In this document: positions 38,401 to 50,922 of the stretch, piece after piece
Layout of the letters: every line of letters starts with the position of its first letter
Position numbering within the stretch: the stretch's first letter is position 1
NCBI RefSeq assembly: GCF_000208745.1
Contig: NC_030855.1
Location: 995,264-1,059,263, forward strand
Reading direction: 5' to 3'
DNA length: 64,000 nt
Origin: Theobroma cacao
Lineage: Eukaryota > Streptophyta > Magnoliopsida > Malvales > Malvaceae
Made by a program: the position numbers and the translations under genes
The notes under the pieces: model-generated
What the model saw: only the letters and a program-made list of their open reading frames with translations
What the model was told of the DNA's origin: nothing
The model's database searches: none

Positions 38401-41400
38401 ATGGGCCATAATGGAATCCACCTCTGTAGCAAACCTATGATGCGGGGGCTTTGTTTAACAGACACAGTCTAGGATAGATTGCCAGTAAGCAAGCAGGTAT
38501 CTATTAGCAGGAACCCTCTTTGCTCAGCTTCAATAGGAGGGGAGGACTTCATCTCCTTTACTGACGCTCTTATTGTGACGTGGGTGCACTGATTAAATGA
38601 GACCATCAAGGCTTAAAACCAAGACCTTTTCGCTTCGACTTTGCTTTCTATCGGTTCGATAGTTGGTTGCTGTGTCTGTCTTTTTCTTTCGACCGTCAAC
38701 TGTGACCTGGAGCTGTACATGATCAAATGTATAAAATTGTTCAACTCTCCTCAAGCAACTGAACTTTGAGTGTTGTATTCACCCTCAGCCCATCTTTAAG
38801 ACAATCATGTCATTAGACCAACATAAGAAATTAAAGAAATGTACTTGACTCATATGAAAGAGAAATTAAATGGAACGAACCAGCCATATGACAACTTAGA
38901 GAAGTACAAACCTAGAAATGGACTTAACCTGTGCTGAATCAATGGGATTGTGTATGAACCCTAGATCTTTACATGAGTTCCGGATTGGAGTTGGGGGTTG
39001 AAATGAGCTCTCCTAGCCTTTTTGTATCACTTATACAAGAAACTTCAACAATTATCAAAAGTTGTGAGATTGGATGGCATTCGACCAGCTGAAGTGAACT
39101 GCAATATGCCATACTAGTTGTCATCTCTACGTGATAACTCTTCTGCTATTCCCCCTGCCTTAAAGCGTTGCAAGAAAATTTGTTAAACTTCATTAAACAT
39201 GTAATATATTTGGCTTTATGACGATGAAACTAGTTATGACATAGTCCTTAAGGTTTTCTGCATTTTATTTGTCATACTCTAGGTTGATGATCACTAAAGA
39301 ATATATGAGATAGTTACTGAGTCTGAAGTGGAACAGTAAATTAGAATGTGCACATTTCATTTTAGAAAATTTCTGTTTGAACAGGTTTTCTTTAGTGATT
39401 TGCACAATATTTTGTAAATTTGCAATAATAATAATGCTATGCATGATCTGGCCTTGGTTTTTCTTCCATCACTTCCCCTCTTGTCCTCAGTGAGGGTACC
39501 TTCATTCAAGTAGAGAAAAATGGAAGAGGAAAATGGTTGCACTCATTTCATTGTCCCTTTCATTGCGTGTATAAATGTTGTTCTAATGTTTCTTTCTCAT
39601 GTTTTCTATAAAGCTAGGACACAAAGTATCAATATCTGTGGAACTGCAAAGAGTACCTAAAGAAGGTTTGCAGGGATTTATTTCTGTCTTTGATTGGAAT
39701 GTGTCTTCTTGAAATACACAAGGCTCTGGTTTTAAATGATACAAATATTGATAGGCATCACGCATTATACTTGCCACTGATGGGGATCCGCCTGGTCAAG
39801 CCTTAGCTGAAGAGCTTGCACGTCGCCTTGGAAGAGAAAGGTCTATATGATTTTGCTGTAATGATATTATCTGTCATGTTCTCAATCCTGAAGCACTTTC
39901 AAAGATTTCTTGTTTTCTTTTCCTTTTTCCTCTATTATTGCTGTTATGTTACATTTTTAATGAAAGCAATCTGTGAGTGTGTTGAAGAGTAACTGTTTAC
40001 TTTCTTTGGATCAGATGCTGGAGAGTTAAATGGCCAAAGAAAAACGAGGTGGATCATTTTAAAGATGCAAATGAGGTCATATAGCTTTATCTTTGTCTCT
40101 ATGCCTGTAATGATGTGAATCTTGATTCCCAACAATTTTAAAATCAAAGTTTTGTTCCTTACAATTTGAAGTCAGCTTGATAACAAACTGAAGAATAGTT
40201 GACATTGAAGGATGTGCTTGTAGTAGACCTCATTTGCATCTTCTAGCATCTTCAATTTGTTGATGTGAAGAGTTTACCAGAAACCGCTTATTTGCATATT
40301 GTAGCATCTGCAAATTTTACCATGGTGTTCTCATAAATTACTAGCAAGGGGCTGGGATTTTTGGCAATTTTATGATCTAAATTTGTTAGGAAAACAGAAA
40401 AAAATTGTTTAAAGGAAGGAGAAGAAAGAAATCCCTTAGTTTCACACCTAGGTTCCCTAGAAACACATTTAAGATTGATTGCAGCATACAATCACAAAGC
40501 AATAATGCTGGGAATTCTCTTGTTAGACTGCTGGCATCCTTAATTGTAAAAGAAATAGACTCCTATTCTGGTTAGGACCTTAACACATACTTAGACTTCA
40601 AGTAGAAAACTAGTTAATTTGGCTAACAAAACTCAGTAGGGTATGAAAACCCAAACTTTCTTGATGCAAGATTTGAAATTTCCAGCAAACCAGAAAATTA
40701 GGAAAATACACTTAAAACTCAATAAACAGAAAAATAAAATAAGTACCTATTAATTTAAGTTAAATAAATATAAATCTGAGACGCAAGAGTAACTAATAGC
40801 CTACTCAAGCTCTCATCTAAGCTTCTTATCAGTGACATGTACCTAATTAAGGTTTGACCATTTGAACCAGCCTTAGCACGCCCCCTAAAGACCTTTGAGG
40901 CTGCTGCCAGGGTGCTCCCTCATACTACATCTGTTATTCCTGTCATAAAGTGTTGATCAAGCGGATAAATGACAAATAGTTGCGCAAGACGAGTCTTGTG
41001 ATGTGGAGTTGTTTTCTGCTTTTTTGCTGATGTTTTCAAACTCATCCTTTTTAGCTGTCTCCTGATATGACAAATTTTGTGCATTTTTTCATCGTGTTTT
41101 TACTGATAATAATTCTCTTATGGCTGCCCTTGACAAAGATTTGTTTTGTAAGACCCCTTGACAAAAATATCTCTTGTAAGACCCTTTTAAAGTTTTTTGT
41201 GCCAGTCATTTTTACTCAAAGATCGACTATTCTCACAATCAGCTCTTAATTATAACCACAGGTGCTTATGTATTTGGGACCCAGTGTTCTAAAGGATGTA
41301 ATTGAGAATGCGGAATTATATCCCATACGTGGATTGTTCAACTTTAGAGATTTCTTTGATGAAATTGACAGATATTATCATCGGACTCTAGGATATGAAT

Positions 41401-44400
41401 TTGGTGTCTCAACTGGTTGGAGGGCACTGGACGGGCTATATAATGTAAGCTTGATGTATTCTTTTCCTTTCTATAGGTTAGGTGACTAGTGGTAGAGATA
41501 ATATGTTATCCTTCTCAGGATCTTTTTTCTCCCTTTCTCTCTAAATCAGGTTGTGCCAGGAGAGCTGACCGTAGTAACTGGTGTTCCCAACTCTGGAAAG
41601 AGTGAATGGATTGATGCTCTCTTATGTAATCTTAATGAAAGTGTTGGTTGGAAATTCGCTCTTTGCTCCATGGAGAACAAGGTCAGCCATCAGTTTTCCT
41701 ACATCCAAATTTCACAATTATGATCTTCCTATTCTTGGTTTACCAGCATATATGCGCAACTGTTATAAATGAATTGCATTCTTTAACTTGGGAAGATATA
41801 TAAGTTAGAGACAAAGGAAGAGAATCATGTAGGTTTTAAAATTCTTGATGTATCTTGTGTTATATTGTTGGGTAAGTAGATCAACAAGCCTTGTGAAAGA
41901 TGAGTTACATTCCTGCTTTCTTTTGGCTTTACTGTTCTTGGTGTATTTGAAAAATTATCTTTCTTTTCAATTAAAACTTTTTATGCATAAATGTACTTTT
42001 TTAAAGTTCACCTCTATTTCTGCTCTTTCTTCTTGCAATTATTCTAGAATCAGAGTCTTTCAGTTAGTGGAAAATCCAGCAACCAAGTCAATTGAAGGCA
42101 TGCAAGATACTTTCTAGAAAAGATTCATTTTTATCATGAATGATTTTATACAAAAATGTGAATTCTTCCTGTGAGAGTGTTTCCTTCTGGCCAGACATAA
42201 TAGGCAATCATTATGATACTATTGTAGTTATTGTTACTTATGCTATTGCATGCCAAGCCCTTTTTACTTGCGTTCATTTCAATGTTTCCCCATTTTGTTG
42301 ATCTAAGGTTCGGGATCATGCAAGGAAACTTTTAGAGAAATACATAAGGAAACCGTTCTTTGACTCAAGGTGAGTTTAGTTGGTATGATTTTCCATTATT
42401 GCTCTTCTAGCATTGTTAGATCTAGAAAATTTTTTTATTCCTGGAAATTATTTCCAAACTTAATTTGTAACTACTTGTAGGTTGTAAGAGGATGCTTATA
42501 ATTTTTGGTTCACTTAGACCTTACAATTGGCTAGCAACAGGACATGTAAGAAAAAGATAAATAATTTTGAAGTCAAATGTTTATGGAATGAAATGATCAA
42601 TTAGCAAATATCCTGGTTTTTGAATAATGTTATAGCCATAATGTTTTAACTTATTTTATTTATCAAAATAGGACTATAACGATTGCTTAATTAGTTATAG
42701 CCAAAGTGATGATGATGTAGAGCAAGTATTGTAAAACCAATTAACTCAAGTTATAATCTGAAATCTCAATCAAAGTTCTCTAAAATCTCAAATATCTGAA
42801 AAATCAATAACTCAATTATTCATTAAATCCAAGCCTACTTGAAATTAAAATAAAATAGGTATTTATAACTAAATCCTAAACCCTAATAAAACACAAAATG
42901 CCAAATATATCTCTAAAACTATAATACTTGAAGAATAACTAAAATACTAAATAATACAATATAGAAAAAATATTTGTAAATTACAATCATACACAGAAAA
43001 TATAATATGAAGTCCTAGAAAATTTAATCCCTCAACTAGCATATCATCCTCCATGAAAAAATTGAGTAAATTGTGTAATACGTGGAAATAATGCATATTC
43101 TTATCTGTTTGCATGGAGTTTCTTTGAGCTACCTCGTTTTGATTTTATGACCACCAGTTGGTTCATTTGCTACTCTTGCTGACAACAGCTACGGAAGCTC
43201 TGTTGAAAGAATGAGTGTAGAGGAATTAGAGAAAGGGAAGAAATGGTTGAGTGACACATTTTATCTCGTAAGGTAAGTTGAACACTCTAAATTACATTGT
43301 CAGTGTCCTCTGAGTACAAGTTTTTGACAAATGTTTGTTGATATTATTAGGTACTCAGGCTGATTGAGACTTTTAGTTTTTCATTCTTTTTTTTTTTCAA
43401 ATTGTTGGTTATATGCCTCTGAAATATCTTTATTTTCTAGATTTTTTTTAGAGAGAGCAAAGGGTGGGGTTGAATTTACTTCTCTGTTTAGGATTGGATG
43501 CTTCTAAAATTGAGGCCTTGTCTGTTCTGATTGTTGTGCTGCTACTTTTAATACTACCTATCTCATGGGTTCTGAAACAGGTGTGAGAATGATTCTCTTC
43601 CAAGTATAAAGTGGGTTCTTGATCTTGCAAAGGCAGCGGTACTCAGGCATGGGGTACGGGGACTTTTAATTGATCCTTACAATGAACTTGATCATCAGCG
43701 CCCAGTTAGTCAGTGAGTCCTTTTTATACCATGCTACCTTTGCCTCATTTTTTTCCTTTTGTATAGGCAGCCTCCTTCCATTTTCCACAATAATATAGTG
43801 ACACCTTTTCTGTGCATTGGATGCTGGATTTTCCATGAAATACATGTATATGTTGAAATGTTTTGTTCAGCTTGATAGTTGGTAAGTTCTGGGACAACCA
43901 TTTCTTTAAATACGGAGCTACCTATGGTTTTTTTTTTTGTTTTTTTAATCTTTGATAGAAGTATTCAAAAAGTTATCTTAATTCTTTTTGACTTTTTAAC
44001 CTTTCCCTTTGCAATTGTCTTTTGAGCTGTAAATCATTCCCTACTTATATTCGTAATTCTAGTGTAATTTTATAAGTAACATTATATTAGATAGCTCCCA
44101 TATGACGCTCTAATTTGTTTCTTACCTTCTATCCAAATAAATGAGGTAACGTTGTTAAGAACTTTTCTTTTTAAGATGTCACCATCATAATCTTCATGTT
44201 GCAATGCTCTAGCTAAAATTGTATCTTTACATTTATTGACATAATTTCAACATATCAGGACTGAAACAGAGTATGTCAGCCAGATGCTTACAAAGATCAA
44301 ACGATTTGCTCAGCATCACTCTTGTCATGTCTGGTTTGTTGCACATCCAAGACAGGTTGGTCTCAGTGATTTATCTTTTGTTGCTTGATATCTCCTTTTC

Positions 44401-45645
44401 TATTTAACGTAGCTCCTTTTCATAATTTAATATTTGTCTGAAGTTGCACCATTGGATTGGGGCTCCTCCGAATCTCTATGACATCAGTGGAAGTGCACAC
44501 TTTATAAACAAATGTGACAATGGGATTGTTATTCATCGGAATCGGGATCCTGAGGCTGGGCCTGTTGATCAAGTACAAGTGAGTATTGTCACAAGGTTGT
44601 CTCTTTGCAAGCAATCTTCTAGTTTTTCTTATTGAAATATGCTTTTGCAGGTTTGTGTACGGAAAGTACGAAACAAGGTTGTAGGAACTATAGGTGATGC
44701 ATTCTTGTCTTATGATAGGTACATGATTTTACTCTATACTTTTTCCTTTGGTTTTTCTCCCCTCAATAGTTTTAGTTCTACGGTTTGTGTGTGTGGGTTT
44801 TTGGGGGAGGGGGAAGGCGTTTGTGTTTGTCAGATGGATAAACCTGACTTGATTAGAGACACAAAAGAATTAACATTAGGTTGGGCGCTCAGACGATTAC
44901 CAAGGCCTGATGAAGCAATTATTACAATTCAGTGCTTGAAATAACAGGTAGTTCATTGTTGGATTTGTTTGGAGAAGTCAGATAAGTAAACCTAACTCGA
45001 TTATAAACAGAAAAGGGTTAAAAGTAGGTTAGACAATGCTGTTGGAGCAGTCAGACGATCACTGTGTCCTGATGAAGCAAGTAAAATGATGCAGAACTTG
45101 AATAGGAAATAATAGGTACTTCACTGTTGGACTGGGGAGGTTCCAGTTCAACTAACTACTTACCAACTTCTAACTTCTCTGAAGTGATGTTCCACCATTA
45201 CCATACTCAAGGTTGATCTGGAACTAGCATCTCTAACATATTTGTGAGTTTGAGAACATATTAGTGATCAGCTGGAAGGACTTTATGTCATAATATGCAT
45301 AACCAGTGAAAATGAGAGTGGAGGCCTTATGCATTGTTGATAAAATGCATTATTGAATTGTCATATATGCACTTCTCCCCTCTCTGGCTAAATTTTCAGG
45401 GCTAGTTATTTACCTTTTAGGCACAAAACTTAGTTTATCACACATACCTTCCTGGTTGCTGAAGATAACATTAAATCAGACTATCAAAACTAGCTATTTG
45501 GAGCACTGTGGGCTATAACCTGTCAGATTTTGCACCTCTTATTGTGTGTAACGGTAGTTATTGTTCATATTGGTTTCTATTAATTAACCTTGGCAGGGTG
45601 ACTGGCGTATATACGGACATTGATGAACCACAAAAGAAGCAATAG
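32434..45645 (+). CDS. TWINKLE: TWINKLE organellar DNA primase-helicase
   Basis: Phage T7 gp4-like enzyme that primes and unwinds DNA in mitochondria and plastids. Twenty-one exons join in frame to 705 residues: 32434-32707, 33473-33606, 34317-34372, 34469-34526, 34619-34729, 36102-36185, 37038-37118, 37338-37403, 37487-37603, 39618-39665, 39755-39840, 40015-40075, 41262-41444, 41550-41681, 42308-42369, 43189-43272, 43581-43712, 44259-44355, 44444-44578, 44651-44718, 45597-45645. Residues 1-90 are a Ser/Arg-rich transit peptide with a second Met at 30 (LMASKTFSS), which could give dual targeting. Zinc ribbon C134, C137, C162, C167; TOPRIM VEGEIDKLAMEEAG (289-302) and ATDGDPPG (350-357); linker 392-450; Walker A GVPNSGKS (464-471); Walker B GLLIDPYNELD (573-583); HxxH-like AQHHSCHVWFVAHP near 605-620; C-terminal KVRNKVVG. 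Length matches Arabidopsis At1g30680 (about 709). All key residues are present. Confidence 0.95.
38070..38720. other. GC-richer foreign-looking block in TWINKLE intron 9
   Basis: Intron 9 (37604-39617) contains a segment clearly less AT-rich than surrounding introns, with words such as GCAGCTCGACCCAGTTAAGG and CTATCGGTTCGATAGTTGG. Its style resembles plant mitochondrial intergenic DNA, but a retroelement fragment fits as well. No coding frame recognised. Confidence 0.35.
40062..40242 (+). promoter_or_regulatory. Inverted repeat covering the exon 12 splice donor of TWINKLE
   Basis: The 17 bases AAGATGCAAATGAGGTC at 40062-40078 span the end of exon 12 and the intronic GT (40076-40077). Their exact reverse complement is at 40226-40242 in the intron. 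In pre-mRNA this would form a 17-bp stem with a loop of about 147 nt and hide the 5' splice site. Regulatory use is inference. Confidence 0.45.
44831..45132 (+). repeat. Diverged tandem duplication in TWINKLE intron 20
   Basis: About 44831-44962 and 44974-45132 share ordered blocks: CAGAT then TAAACCT, AGGTTGG or AGGTTAG, GCTCAGACGAT or GTCAGACGATC, CCTGATGAAGCAA, CTTGAAATAA or CTTGAATAGG, and GGTA-TTCA-TGTTGGA. Intronic, with no effect on the coding sequence. Confidence 0.65.
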
Positions 45646-47198
45646 GTCATCATGCTCATGTAAGTGCGGGCTAAAATTTTGTATAGTGTGGATTATGATG
45701 ACCTAGGGGCATCAGGAGTCTTATTTCTTAATGAGGTTGGTCCATTGGAAATGTTGCTGTGGGTTGTGACCACAGAGCTGAGACTTATGATGTTGCAACG
45801 GTGCTAAACAGCAATCAAGCATACAAGAGTTCACTCGGTCATAATAGTTGAGATCCGTGTTGAATTTTTGTACCATTTTAGAAATTTCTCTTGCTGATCT
45901 ATTTGCTGTAAACATATCTTTGTAACATCAGATTATTTTGTAGCCTCCTCTGTTTCTTCTATTTGAAATGCACCTTAGTTTATAGCAGAGGTCAAGCAGC
46001 AGCATGGGATGAGATGATCCCTTATGTTTGTTCTCTTCGTCCCAAGCATCTGGCTGTGTCCACCAGTTGCATTTGTTTGCCCAGTAAATGTTTGATACAT
46101 CACACTGTTTTAGAGAAGATTCTGTTATGGCAGTTTTATTAAATCAGAATTCAATTCAGATTTCTGTTCTCCAAAATTAGAATCGACCACATGAGAATGC
46201 AATGCAACTGCTACTATGCTTGGTCAACTACAGGGACCAGAGAGCCAACAACTACCCAATGATTGCCTAAAGAAACTGATCTGGAAGCCCTCTACAAGCC
46301 AGTGATGGCATGCCAAATGGCAGGATATTCCAGGATAGCTGTCAGTTTATACTAGGAAAATGTTGGGCTGCGCTGTGGACAGAATTAATGGGACCTACAA
46401 GAGTTGTTCCAACTCCATAAGTGCAGCAATGCAAATGATGCCTGAAAACATAAATGAGTTAAGGCCAGCCTACATGCGCAACATGCTTTCCCATTAGCAA
46501 GAACAACAGAAAAACACCCCCTTTGTTTTTTTTATTAGGATGCCAGCTTTACCAATGCCAGCTGGCTCTTAAGTTTAAATCCTCCTTGACTGCACCTGCA
46601 CATGGAAAAGTAACTTCTTGTTTGTAACACAAACTTTTTGACTTAGGGGTGAGCAATTGTCGATTAAAATCAAATTAAAACAGGGGTTTGATTAATTCGA
46701 TTATTTAATTAATTTAACTATAAACACGACACGATTAAATTGATCAATTCAGTTTGTAAAATTTGGGTGACTTGGCTTACCCCATTTCCTGCTGAGCTTT
46801 TCTCAACACAAAATCAATGGTTTGGGGCCCAAAAGGATTCTCGAAAGCTGAAATAATGCTGGCCTCCAGCCTAGCAAAACCCTTGGGGAAAGAATCCCAA
46901 CGGCTCTCCTCTGCGGTGGTTCCAGATAAGTTACCGTTGCTGGGTCCCCATTTGTCTGAATGTCTGAATGTTTCTTTCAAAAATATATAACCGTTGCGGC
47001 TCCCTCACTTTTCTTTCTCTTCAAAACAAGCTAGCAGCCATCCATTGCAGCAGCAGTAGAAGAGAAAAAAGAAAAGAATTTGAAGCTAAATCCAAATTTA
47101 AAGGTGTGGGTTTTGCTTTCTCTTTTCTTTTAAGTCACCTTTTACGTTTTCTTCTTCAGGTTTGTTTCAGCAGCTTGGTTATTTATACATAGCAAGTC
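45646..47198. other. TWINKLE 3' UTR, intergenic and PATL4 leader
   Basis: No additional gene recognised. The first several hundred bases are probably TWINKLE 3' UTR. A segment beginning GGGGTGAGCAATTGTCGATT at 46646 is AT-rich and reminiscent of common plant repeats that start with GGGGTGAGC, but its ends are not defined. About 46980-47198 is likely promoter and 5' UTR of the patellin gene. Confidence 0.5.
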
Positions 47199-49052
47199 AT
47201 GGTTGTTGAGGTTAACGTTGATGAAACCCAGGCGGGTCAGGTTTTTGTCCCTGAAGAAGAGCCCAAGAAGGTTGCACAAGATAATGGGAAAGTTGTTGAC
47301 AGTGAAATAGATGATTCCAAGCCCAAGACAGTTGAGAAGAGCTCTTCCTATAGGGAGGAGAGCAATTTCCTGTCTGATCTCAAAGAGTTTGAGAAGAAGG
47401 CTTTGAGTGAACTGAAATCGAAGCTCGAAGAAGCCATTCTTGGAAATAGCTTGTTAAGGAAACAAGAGCCAGAAAAGGATGAGAAGCCGAGCGAGGAGAA
47501 GGAAGAGAAGGAAAAAGAAGTAGCAGATGAGAAAGAGAAAGAAGAGGAGGCAAAAGGAGGAGAAGAAGGCGAAAGCCTGGTGGGAGAAGAGGAAGCAAAA
47601 CCAGAAGGAGGTGAGGAGAAAACAGCCCAAGAATGTGAAAGGAAGAAATCTGAGGAAGAAGGCATAGAAATCAACAAGGATGTTTCCATTTGGGGAGTGC
47701 CTCTTTTACCTTGCAAAGGCGGAGAGGCTACTGATGTGGTCTTGTTGAAATTCTTGAGAGCTAGAGAGTTCAAGGTCAATGATGCCTTCGAGATGCTTAA
47801 AAATACCCTGCAATGGCGGAAGGATGGCAACATCGATTCAATCTTGGACGAGGACTTTGGGGCTGGTCTAGGCTCCGCCGCTTACATGAATGGCATTGAT
47901 AAAGAGGGCCATCCCGTTTGTTACAACATCTATGGAGTGTTCGAGAATGAGGAGCTTTATAAGAAGACATTTGGGACGGAAGAGAAGCGTGGGCAGTTCT
48001 TGAGATGGAGGTTTCAGCTGATGGAGAAGGGCATTCAGAAGCTTGATTTGAGGCCTGGTGGTGTCACTTGTTTGCTTCAAATCAATGATCTCAGGAATTC
48101 GCCAGGGCCCTCAAGGAAAGAGCTAAGGGTTGCCATGAGGCAAGCTGTTGGAGCCTTACAGGACAATTATCCTGAGTTTGTGGCAAGGAATGTAAGTTCC
48201 TTTTAATTTCTCAAATTTACATATTAGGTTGAGATATCTAAGTAGAATTCTTTTATGGCGGTCTGAGTTTTGATGCATGGGGTCTTTTCTTTCTGGTAAT
48301 TGGGTAACTCTTGTTACAGATATTTATAAATGTTCCATTCTGGTACTATGCCCTCAATGCCCTGCTATCTCCTTTCTTAACACAAAGGTCTAAGAGCAAG
48401 TTTGTGGTGGTTCGCCCGGCCAAGGTCACCGAAACCCTTCTCAAGTAAGCAGCATTTTCATATCTTTCACCCCTATCCAAATTCCGAAGTTAGGCAGAAA
48501 CTGATAAATTGTTTTATCTTGATCCTTTAAAGGTACATTCCTGCCGAGGAGGTCCCTGTACAGTATGGTGGGTTCAAGAAGGAAAATGAGTTTGAGTTCT
48601 GTGGCCAAGATGCCACTGTTACAGAAATCATTGTCAAGGCTGGATCAACCATGACCATTGAGATACCTGCTGATGAGGTATAAATACAATCCAGCTCAAG
48701 ATCTTCATTACTTCTATTTTCAGGCTCCCTTGATTGGTTTGGTTGAGAACCGTTTCCTTAATGCGTAAATGATTGATTCTTACAGGTTGGAAGCACATCA
48801 ATTTGGGAGCTGATAGTTTTGGGTTGGGAAGTAAATTACAAGGCTGAGTTTGTCCCATCAGACGAGGGATCTTACACTATCATCGTCCAGAAGAGCAAGA
48901 AGATATCAGTGTCACAGTCGCAGGAAGGCCCCATCGGCAACACCTTCAGGAACAATGAACAAGGGAAGCTGGTCCTCACTATTGAGAACACTTCCGGCAA
49001 GAAGAAGAGAGTTCTTTACCGCTACAAGACCAAAAAGAGCTCACCCTGTTGA
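47199..49052 (+). CDS. PATL4: Patellin, Sec14 (CRAL-TRIO) plus GOLD protein, PATL4-like
   Basis: Four exons (47199-48191, 48320-48444, 48533-48677, 48786-49052) join in frame to 509 residues. Residues 1-160 are a very acidic, lysine-rich, probably disordered region containing SSSYREESNFLSDLKEFEKKAL, a conserved patellin segment. The CRAL-TRIO N-domain starts with IWGVPLLPCKGGEATDVVLLKFLRAREFKV (residues 164-193). The Sec14 lipid-binding domain follows (about 215-390), with PVCYNIYG, LLQINDL and NVPFWYYALN. The C-terminal GOLD domain (about 405-505) has WELIVLGWEVNYKAEFVPSDEGSYTIIVQK and ends VLYRYKTKKSS. Patellins bind phosphoinositides and act at the plasma membrane, endosomes and cell plate. 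Position next to TWINKLE and sequence favour PATL4 over PATL1/2/3/5/6. Confidence 0.93.
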
Positions 49053-49539
49053 AGACAAATCTCTTTTGCATTTTGCTTCCTTTCCATTGTCTTGGTTTGT
49101 GAGGGAGAAGGAATAATAGGCACATAGAGAAACTTGGAGAGATTATTTGTTAATGTTATATTTCTTTCTTATTATATTCTTTTCAGATAGTGAGAGACTA
49201 CTAAAGCTTCATTCTTTATGCAGAATCAATGTGCATCCTGTTCTTAATTTGATATGTTTGTTTGAATCTTTTGGTTGTATTGAAAGAAAGATTGGCATTT
49301 TTGTTCAGATTGAGAATTATACTTGTTAATGCAGTCCCTTTTACAATTCCATGTGCCCTTTCTCTCCATCTAAATATACCATGCTTTCTTACCTTAAACT
49401 TACCAGTAATGTACATTGCACCTACATGTTCCCTGGAATTTCAAAGAGCTAAATAAGGTTTTGTGGCTGAGAATTGTATGTTTATTTACTATTCACTTTC
49501 TACCAAATTATCCTTTGTTACATTTTTAGGTAAATTTCA

Positions 49540-49765
49540 CATACTTTTATTGTGATTTGACATTTTTATAATTAATATTTTGTGATTAGGTATACTTTCA
49601 TTTATTGTGATTTGATATTTTTACCATTAATACTTTATAATTAAGTTTACTTTTATATACACTTTTGGTGATTTGATACTTTTATGGTTAATACTTTGTT
49701 AGGTATGTTTTTATTTCTTGTGATTTGACATTCTCTCAATTAATACTTTGTGATTAAGTTTCCTT
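49540..49765 (+). repeat. AT-rich tandem repeat, about four units of ~55 bp
   Basis: The phrase TTGTGATTTGA-ATTTTTA, followed by AATTAATACTTTGTGATTAAG, recurs with changes at about 49550, 49608, 49666 and 49716. It lies 500 bp downstream of PATL4. Copies are diverged; no coding potential. Confidence 0.7.
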
Positions 49766-49972
49766 TATGAAGAGTTATGTAGTTCAATTTTGGCACTTAT
49801 TTTGTCACATGCCCCGTTACTTTGACCTAAAATTTTCATTATATCGTTATCTTCATATTAAAACTTGAAATACATCCATTGGGTTGGTTGAGATTTTTGT
49901 TAGAATTTTTAATTTGTGGACTATTATTAATTGGTAATTTTATTTTTAATAAAACAATAGATAATTTTTGTG

Positions 49973-50006
<34 letters not shown>

Positions 50007-50922
50007 ATAACTATTATTCCATACATCATAGGTAGAGTTTTTTTAACTTCACAAACAATTTATACGTTTGTCATGTGATCATTTAAATATTTAATAAATA
50101 TATCCATAATCGATGCTATCAACTCTTTATATTGGTTTGCATAATTAAAAAATTTTACAATATATATATATATATATATTTATAAAGTTGGATAATTAAT
50201 TTGGCATAATATTTAAAAGAACTCTTAAACTATTTAAAAAATTCAAATAAGTTCTTTATATTTTTATTGCCTTCAATTAGGTCATTATGCTTTTATTTTG
50301 AGCTAAATAAATCCTCTTACTTTTATTTAAGTCAAATAATTTGTTATAACTAATTATTGATTTAGTCAAAATGTTATTTGTTATTCTATATCGCGTGGTA
50401 CTGATGTAACATATTAATATATCATAATTGATAATAATGTGATATGCTAATATATCATAATTGATGATGATGTGATATACTAATTTAGTTTACATCTTTC
50501 ACCCTCCACATCAACGCCATATAGATATAAAATGACAAGTGATATTTTAACTTATATGACAATTAGTCAATCATTAGTTATAAAAGGTTATTTGATCCAA
50601 AATAAAAGTATAAGGGCTTGATTGAGCTTGATAAAAGAATAAAGGTTTATTTATGTTTTTTTTAAATAATTTAGAGATTTATTTGAGTATTATGTTTTTA
50701 ATCTTCAAATGAATTCATGATTGTTGACTTTGAATATAAACTTATGTGATTTATAATATTGTATGTTTTGTGCATCTTATTAGCAGTGTAAATTTATCAT
50801 ATCAAACATGCTAGCACTTACACTGGAAATTATGAGCCTAATAACATTGTTTGTTTAAGGGATAATGTACAAACGTAAATGTAGTATTTGGTATGATAAA
50901 TATATGTTTTAAATGTGATTAT
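49766..50922. other. AT-rich intergenic with TA microsatellites
   Basis: Holds TA runs at about 49973-50006 and 50160-50180 and no gene. Bases 50700-50845 recur downstream of the BBE gene at 56312-56520, the second copy carrying about 60 extra bases. Confidence 0.55.

Noticed and set aside
38640..38665. CGGTTCGATAG as a possible tRNA T-loop
   Set aside because: No matching acceptor, D-arm or anticodon arm could be folded around it.
47348..47833. 161-codon minus-strand frame
   Set aside because: It is the antisense shadow of the acidic, lysine-rich first exon of PATL4.
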